DNA of 36,479 bases from an uncultured Muribaculaceae bacterium (GTDB lineage: Bacteria; Bacteroidota; Bacteroidia; Bacteroidales; Muribaculaceae). This document shows positions 32,070-36,479 of the stretch, one piece after another. Positions within the stretch are counted from its first letter, which is position 1. Every line of letters starts with the position of its first letter. Below the pieces are notes generated by a model that saw only the letters and a program-made list of their open reading frames with translations, ran no database searches and was not told the origin of the DNA. Position numbers and translations under genes: made by a program. The DNA lies in the NCBI GenBank assembly GCA_905209725.1, contig CAJLTZ010000014.1, forward strand, positions 1 to 36,479, written 5' to 3'.

Positions 32070-33002
32070 ATGAATAAGAAACTGAAGACGATACTGATAG
32101 CTGCGGGAGCAGTTTTGCTCTGCCTGATAGGCCTTATCGTAGCCTTGATAGTGAACAACAGCCATAACGCGAGTGTGGCCAATGAGGCGCAGGCCCGCGC
32201 CGACTCGCTGGCGATAGCCAACGACCAGCTTGTGCTCACCAATGAGTTCAATCAACTCAACGCCGACTTCAACCAGTATGAGGGTCAGCAGGTGTATCTG
32301 AAGAATGACTCCCTCGTGCAGAAATATAACGAGGCCCGCATGAAAGTGGAGGGTCTTATCCGCGAACTCAACGCTGAGAAGAGCAAGAACGCGCGCAATA
32401 TGAGCGCCAGCCGTGCGAAGATCAAGCAACTCGAGGGGGAGATAGCCACGCTGAAAGGAATCGTGCGCCACTATCTTGAGGAGATCAAGAGGCTTGGCGA
32501 AGAGAATGCCGGCCTGAAGCAGGAGATCCAGCAGGTGCAGGAGAAGAACGCGGCCATGTCGACGCAGCTCACTGAAGCCACGGCGCAGAACACGAAACTC
32601 AACGAAACCGTGCAGCTTGCACGCAAGCTCAACATCACCGGACTCTCCTTCCACGCCTACAATAAGAAGGGAAAGGTGGAGAAAAAGATTGCGAAGGCCC
32701 GCCAGCTCGGAGTATCGTTTACAGTCAGCCCGAACAATACGGCCTCGGCAGGCATGAAGAAATTCTACATGCGTATTATTTCGCCGGAAGGTACCTTGCT
32801 CGGCGGCGGAGGCGGCAATTTCACAATCGACGGCCGAAGCGTGCCGAGCACGGCTCATCGCGCTGTGGAATATGCCAATGAGGAGACCCGCGTCGCCATC
32901 TATTGGGATGTGAACACCACGCTGACGCCCGGTGATTATACTGTGGAGGTATTCTGCGACGGCTACCGTCTCGCCTCGCGGCATTTCACAATGGCGAAAT
33001 AA
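32070..33002 (+). CDS. Membrane-anchored coiled-coil protein
   Basis: This is a 310-residue protein. One N-terminal transmembrane helix (about 8-29, TILIAAGAVLLCLIGLIVALIV) is followed by a long coiled coil over about 40-185, with heptads such as AKIKQLEGEIATLKGIVRHYLEEIKRLGEENAGLKQEI. The compact C-terminal domain (about 190-310) reads ITGLSFHAYNKKGKVEKKIAKARQLGVSFTVSPN...AIYWDVNTTLTPGDYTVEVFCDGYRL, which looks like a beta-sandwich. It is a conserved type in Bacteroidales without a known role. Its topology suggests the coiled coil spans the periplasm. It stands alone with its own promoter. Confidence 0.75.
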   Translation: MNKKLKTILIAAGAVLLCLIGLIVALIVNNSHNASVANEAQARADSLAIANDQLVLTNEFNQLNADFNQYEGQQVYLKNDSLVQKYNEARMKVEGLIRELNAEKSKNARNMSASRAKIKQLEGEIATLKGIVRHYLEEIKRLGEENAGLKQEIQQVQEKNAAMSTQLTEATAQNTKLNETVQLARKLNITGLSFHAYNKKGKVEKKIAKARQLGVSFTVSPNNTASAGMKKFYMRIISPEGTLLGGGGGNFTIDGRSVPSTAHRAVEYANEETRVAIYWDVNTTLTPGDYTVEVFCDGYRLASRHFTMAK

Positions 33003-33059
33003 CAGGCGGATTATCTGCACAGAATTAAGAAAAATTAAGGGGAAGAATGGGGATGGATT

Positions 33060-33089
33060 TTTGAAATTGGGAAATTTTTGCTAATTTTG
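33060..33089 (+). promoter_or_regulatory. Promoter (TTTG-N18-TAATTTTG) of tRNA-Gln
   Basis: TTTG at 33060-33063 is followed after 18 nt by TAATTTTG at 33082-33089. The tRNA begins about 98 nt downstream, so a 5' leader would have to be removed by RNase P. Confidence 0.5.
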
Positions 33090-33186
33090 CACTTGCTTTG
33101 GGAAATTAGAAGATTTCCATCAAGCGGAAAGATTCGTGAATGAGCGCGGCCGGAGCAGGCCGGAGCCTGTTCGGAATCAATAGGAT

Positions 33187-33257
33187 TGCCTTATGGTGTA
33201 ATGGTAGCACTACAGTTTTTGGTTCTGTCTGTCGAGGTTCGAATCCCCGTAAGGCAA
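33187..33257 (+). tRNA. tRNA-Gln (anticodon TTG)
   Basis: The cloverleaf is clear. Acceptor TGCCTTA (33187-33193) pairs with TAAGGCA (33250-33256) in 7 pairs, and the discriminator is A33257. The D arm is GTG/CAC. The anticodon loop TTTTGGT (33217-33223) has TTG at 33219-33221, and the T loop is TTCGAAT. Two stem positions do not pair normally: T33216 opposite T33224 at the bottom of the anticodon stem and A33235 opposite C33247 in the T stem. The CCA end is not encoded. A perfect terminator hairpin follows. Confidence 0.9.
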
Positions 33258-33269
33258 CGCAATCCGAGG

Positions 33270-33303
33270 CGCGACTGTCAACAACGACAGTCGCGTTTTT
33301 TTT
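33270..33303 (+). terminator. Rho-independent terminator after tRNA-Gln
   Basis: A perfect 10-bp stem (CGCGACTGTC / GACAGTCGCG, loop AACAAC) is followed by eight or more T residues. Confidence 0.9.
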
Positions 33304-33376
33304 CTTTTCGACGGGCCGTAGAATGGGCTGAATAATCAAAATGATGAAAAATGGGTGGAAAAATTTATGATAGATG

Positions 33377-33407
33377 TTGAATAGTCGGAATAAATTCATT
33401 AACTTTG
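33377..33407 (+). promoter_or_regulatory. Promoter (TTG-N20-TAACTTTG) of the biotin-carboxyltransferase gene
   Basis: TTG at 33377-33379 and TAACTTTG at 33400-33407 are separated by 20 nt, a full consensus. The leader to the ATG at 33494 is about 80 nt and A-rich, in keeping with strong expression of the gene. Confidence 0.75.
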
Positions 33408-33493
33408 GCGTCAAGAGGGAAAACAGGAAAAATCCCGCTGAAATCTATACCGAAAAAATAAAAAACAGAAAATACTAACCTCAAGTCATTACA

Positions 33494-35947
33494 ATGAGCA
33501 AGACACCAAAAGCCAAGGAGGAGAAAGCTCCGAAGGCAAAGAAATCCAATGAGAAAAGAATGCTGCGCGTTCGCGACCTGACACTTCGCGACGGCCAGCA
33601 GTCGCTTTTTGCCACCCGCATGAAACAGGCGAATGTGGACAAGCTTCTTCCCCTCTATCGCGAGGCTGGATTCTATATCATGGAAGTATGGGGCGGCGCA
33701 GTGCCCGACTCCGTGATGCGCTATCTGGGTGAAAGCCCCTGGAACCGTCTGCGCGAATGCTCAAAGGCAATGAAGGGCATCTCCCTGCTCTCGGCCCTCT
33801 CCCGCGGCCGTAACCTCTTCGGCTATGTGCCTTATCCCAACAGCGTGCTCGAGGGCTTCTACAAGAAGGCAATCGAAAATGGCCTCAATGTGATGCGTAT
33901 TTTCGACGCCCTCAACGACATCGACAATATCAAGGACTCCATCAAGATGATCAATGAGCTCGGCGGTATCCCCGACGCAGCCGTTTGCTACACTGTGGAT
34001 CCCAAGGACGACGCCAGCAAGGAGAAGATCTTCACCGACGAATATTTTGTGGAGAAAGCCAAAGAGATGGAGCGTCTCGGCGCGCAGATGGTAACAGTAA
34101 AGGATATGGCCGGCCTTGTGAATCCGGCCCGTATCTCCACTCTGATGCCCAAACTTAAGAGCGCTCTGAAAGTGCCCGTAGACTTCCACACACACTGTAC
34201 TCCCGGCTATGGTCTCGCCAGCGTGCTGACATCCATCATGCGCGGCGTTGACATCATCGACACCAATATCTGGTGGTTTGGCGGCGGTTCCGCAGCACCT
34301 GCCATCGAGCTCGTGGCTATCTTCTGCGAGAAACTCGGCGTGGAACTGGAAGTGAACATGGAGGCAGTGGCCAAGATTCGCCACGAACTCAAGGATGCCC
34401 GCAAGGCACTCGCCGACTTCGACCTCAACAAGGACCGCTGGCCGCGCGACTTCGAGGAGGCTTATGCAGCCATGCCGAAGGAGATCGACGCAGAATTCGA
34501 CCGCGCCATCAAGGCAGCCCAGGCCGACGCCTTCGACGAAGAGACCCTTCTCGACGCCTGCCACAAGATTGAGGAATACTTCGGTTTCCCGAAACCCAAC
34601 GAGATTGTGAAGAACGCTGAGGTTCCCGGCGGTATGTACTCCAACATGGTAGCCAACCTCCGTCAGCTCAATGCAGAGGACGTGCTTGAGGAGGCCATGA
34701 AGCTCATCCCGAAGGTGCGCCGCGACGCAGGTCTGGTGCCCCTCGTAACCCCGACCTCTCAGATTGTAGGATCGCAGGCCGTGGCTCTCGCCCTCGACCG
34801 TCGCAAAGGCAATCCCGACTATACCAACAAGAACAACCAGTTCGTAGGCCTCGTGAAGGGCGAATACGGCAAGACGCCTGTGCCCGTGGATCCGAAATTC
34901 CGCGAGCAGATCACAGGCAGCGCCGAGGAGAAACCCTACGATGTGTCCAGCTACAAGAAACCGGCCAACCCCGAGGTCGAGAAATTCGGCGGCGTGAAAC
35001 TCGCCTCCAACGAAGAGGAATACCTGCTTCTCGAACTCCTTCCCACAGTGGCCAAGACCTTCCTCACCAACCTCCGCAAGGCAGAATATGAGAAGGCAGC
35101 CGCAAGCGCACCGAAGGCAGAGGCACCGAAGGCAGCACCCGCAGCCGCTGAGGCGGGCGACGGTCCCGTGTTCTGCGCACCGATGGGCGGCACAGTGCTC
35201 GAGATTCGCGTTAAACCCGGCGACACAGTTAAGCCCGGCGACACAGTGCTCGTATATGAGGCTATGAAGATGGAGAACGACCTCGCCTGCGACCGTGGCG
35301 GCGTGGTGAAGGCCATCCTTATCGGTGAAGGCGACGTGATGAACACCGACCAGCCGCTGATTGAATTCGTGGCAGAGGGCGCAGCAACTCCCGCACCCGC
35401 AGCAGCACCCGAGGCTGAAGTTCAGGGTGGCGGCGAAGTGATGCTCGCACCGATGGGTGGCACAGTGCTCGAAGTGAAAGTGAAACCGGGTCAGGCAGTG
35501 AAGGCCGGCGACACCCTCCTTGTATATGAGGCAATGAAGATGGAGAACAATCTCCAGAGCGACCGCGCAGGCGTGATTGCCAAGGTGCTTATCGAGGATG
35601 GCGACGTGATGAACACCGACCAGCCCATCTTCGAATTCGCAGGCGCCGGCGCCGCACCCAAGGCAGCCGCTCCCGCACCTAAGCCCGCCGCTGCCCCGAA
35701 ACCCGCAGCTCCCAAGGCTGAGGCTCCCAAGGCAGAGGCTCCCAAGGCAGAGGTTAAGCCCGTACAGGCAGTAGATATCAACCGTGCCTATCCTGCAGCC
35801 GACGGCGGCAGCTGCGGCAAGACCGTTCTTCCCAACGAGAGAAAGGCAGCCGAGGCACCCGCTCTCCGTCTCGCTGAAGGCACCACACTTGAAATCAACG
35901 TCAACCCCGACGGCGGCATCAACATCCGCATCACCACCGGCAAATAA
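33494..35947 (+). CDS. Oxaloacetate/pyruvate carboxyltransferase (OadA/PycB-like) with two tandem biotinyl domains
   Basis: This is an 817-residue protein. A lysine-rich N-terminus (1-22) precedes the carboxyltransferase TIM barrel, with LRDGQQSL (D33), the metal/carbamate motif MVTVKDMAGL (K203), FHTHCTPGYG (H232/H234) and the C-terminal PxYS/conserved carboxylase domain to about 530. The DIIDTNIWWFGGGSAAPAIE stretch differs from the usual DTA.S...GTSQP form. Two biotinyl domains follow, each with YEAMKMEN; biotin acceptors are K592 and K682, 90 residues apart. A P/A/K hinge precedes each, and a third long P/A/K linker leads to a terminal ETTLEINVN-like strand. Biotinylation by the BirA encoded here is expected. 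No beta/gamma decarboxylase or biotin carboxylase gene is adjacent, so the reaction partner is elsewhere. It is monocistronic between its promoter and a strong terminator. Confidence 0.85.
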   Translation: MSKTPKAKEEKAPKAKKSNEKRMLRVRDLTLRDGQQSLFATRMKQANVDKLLPLYREAGFYIMEVWGGAVPDSVMRYLGESPWNRLRECSKAMKGISLLSALSRGRNLFGYVPYPNSVLEGFYKKAIENGLNVMRIFDALNDIDNIKDSIKMINELGGIPDAAVCYTVDPKDDASKEKIFTDEYFVEKAKEMERLGAQMVTVKDMAGLVNPARISTLMPKLKSALKVPVDFHTHCTPGYGLASVLTSIMRGVDIIDTNIWWFGGGSAAPAIELVAIFCEKLGVELEVNMEAVAKIRHELKDARKALADFDLNKDRWPRDFEEAYAAMPKEIDAEFDRAIKAAQADAFDEETLLDACHKIEEYFGFPKPNEIVKNAEVPGGMYSNMVANLRQLNAEDVLEEAMKLIPKVRRDAGLVPLVTPTSQIVGSQAVALALDRRKGNPDYTNKNNQFVGLVKGEYGKTPVPVDPKFREQITGSAEEKPYDVSSYKKPANPEVEKFGGVKLASNEEEYLLLELLPTVAKTFLTNLRKAEYEKAAASAPKAEAPKAAPAAAEAGDGPVFCAPMGGTVLEIRVKPGDTVKPGDTVLVYEAMKMENDLACDRGGVVKAILIGEGDVMNTDQPLIEFVAEGAATPAPAAAPEAEVQGGGEVMLAPMGGTVLEVKVKPGQAVKAGDTLLVYEAMKMENNLQSDRAGVIAKVLIEDGDVMNTDQPIFEFAGAGAAPKAAAPAPKPAAAPKPAAPKAEAPKAEAPKAEVKPVQAVDINRAYPAADGGSCGKTVLPNERKAAEAPALRLAEGTTLEINVNPDGGINIRITTGK

Positions 35948-35970
35948 GCCGTTAAGAAATAAGAAAAATA

Positions 35971-35998
35971 GAGGAGGCCTCCCAGCGGAAGCCTCCTC
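35971..35998. terminator. Bidirectional terminator between carboxyltransferase and ridA
   Basis: An outer stem of 8 pairs (GAGGAGGC / GCCTCCTC) extends by TCC/GGA after one mismatch. It lies between convergent genes ending at 35947 (+) and 36039 (-). Confidence 0.7.
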
Positions 35999-36038
35999 AT
36001 TTGCTTTCCAATCAGACTAATTAGACCAATATGATTAT

Positions 36039-36413
36039 TTATTTTGCGGCAATCACCTCGATTTCCACGAGAGCCTTCTTGGGAAGCTCCTTGACTGCGA
36101 ATGCACTACGAGCGGGGAACGGGTCGCCGAAAATCTCGGCATACACCTCATTCATGGGGCCGAAGAGGCTCATGTCTGCGAGGAGCACAGTGGTCTTCAC
36201 CACATTCTCAAGACCAAGGCCGGCGGCCTCGAGCACAGCCTTCACATTGAGGAGGCTCTGGCGGGTCTGAGTCTTGATGTCGGCGGGCATCTCACCGCTG
36301 ATGGGGTCGATGGGAAGCTGGCCGGAGCAGAACACTAATGAATCAGTGGCGATTGCCTGGCTGTAGGGGCCGATTGCGGCCGGTGCGTTGGGGGAGGAAA
36401 TTTGTTTTTTCAT
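36039..36413 (-). CDS. ridA: RidA family reactive intermediate/imine deaminase
   Basis: The protein has 124 residues from the ATG at 36413. The longer in-frame reading upstream is not needed, and MKKQISSPNAPAAIGPYSQAI is the normal family start. Motifs include GPYSQAI, FCSGQLPIDP, QTRQSLLNVKAVLEAAG and the C-terminal PARSAFAVKELPKKALVEIEVIAA, with the catalytic Arg in PARSAFAV (P-A-R-S/T). RidA hydrolyses 2-aminoacrylate and related enamines or imines released by PLP enzymes, protecting the cell. It acts as a cytoplasmic trimer. It stands alone, convergent with the carboxyltransferase gene. Confidence 0.93.
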   Translation of the reverse strand: MKKQISSPNAPAAIGPYSQAIATDSLVFCSGQLPIDPISGEMPADIKTQTRQSLLNVKAVLEAAGLGLENVVKTTVLLADMSLFGPMNEVYAEIFGDPFPARSAFAVKELPKKALVEIEVIAAK

Positions 36414-36479
36414 GATTAGAGTATTAAGACCCCATCCCATAAAAAATGTTAATGCAGGGGCGACCGATTTTTGATGCAG

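Noticed and set aside
35100..35760. Ala/Pro/Lys repeats as a possible tandem-repeat expansion or CRISPR-like array
   Set aside because: These are the flexible hinges of the biotinyl domains, in frame and typical of such proteins.

Overview
The window looks like a chromosomal segment of a Bacteroidales gut bacterium, most likely Muribaculaceae-like. The family assignment is inference from recognised gene families: DUF5683 next to parAB, DUF2027, GIN-domain proteins, a BspA-type LRR protein, an OMP_b-brl_3 barrel, Por/T9SS-like C-terminal tails and a GH13/GH31 pair. It also rests on promoters of the Bacteroidetes type, with a TTTG element about 20 nt upstream of a TAnnTTTG element. Most genes lack a Shine-Dalgarno sequence. 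GC content is moderate to high across the housekeeping parts and visibly lower at about 22.9-25.3 kb.

Layout. 1-1179: a lipoprotein/TPR membrane protein that runs off the left edge. 1297-2697: NhaD-type Na+/H+ antiporter. 2771-7013 (minus strand): parA-parB-DUF5683-lytic transglycosylase, a compact chromosome-segregation and cell-wall cluster with 4-nt overlaps. 7133-10783 (minus): tsaE-birA-flippase-like membrane protein-small membrane protein-LRR protein. 11042-14793 (plus): carboxynorspermidine-dehydrogenase-like enzyme, then a GH31 alpha-glucosidase/xylosidase. 14893-17585 (minus): ECF sigma factor, probable single-pass anti-sigma, secreted DUF protein and a GIN-domain adhesin-like lipoprotein. 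17640-19949 (minus): outer-membrane beta-barrel protein.

20247-22893 (plus): a small charged helical protein and a complete phage-type terminase large subunit, with no head, portal or tail genes nearby. 23175-25123: three small genes of unknown function in an AT-richer stretch, two of them secreted, bounded by strong hairpins. 25332-29077: sufB without sufC or sufD, phoH, a DUF2027 protein and a DUF695 protein. 29123-31928: GH13 amylase-like secreted enzyme and a tiny lipoprotein. 32070-33002: membrane-anchored coiled-coil protein. 33187-33257: tRNA-Gln(TTG). 33494-35947: an oxaloacetate/pyruvate carboxyltransferase with two tandem biotinyl domains. 36039-36413 (minus): RidA.

The strongest candidates for something undescribed are the solitary terminase large subunit with its 118-aa partner and the carboxyltransferase with duplicated biotin-carrier domains, whose presumed ligase BirA is also in the window. 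Secondary candidates are non-coding: a 20-bp perfect hairpin with a duplicated 12-mer before sufB, G-run tandem repeats before the GH31 gene, dispersed intergenic repeats shared by two loci, and an apparently leaderless flippase-like gene.
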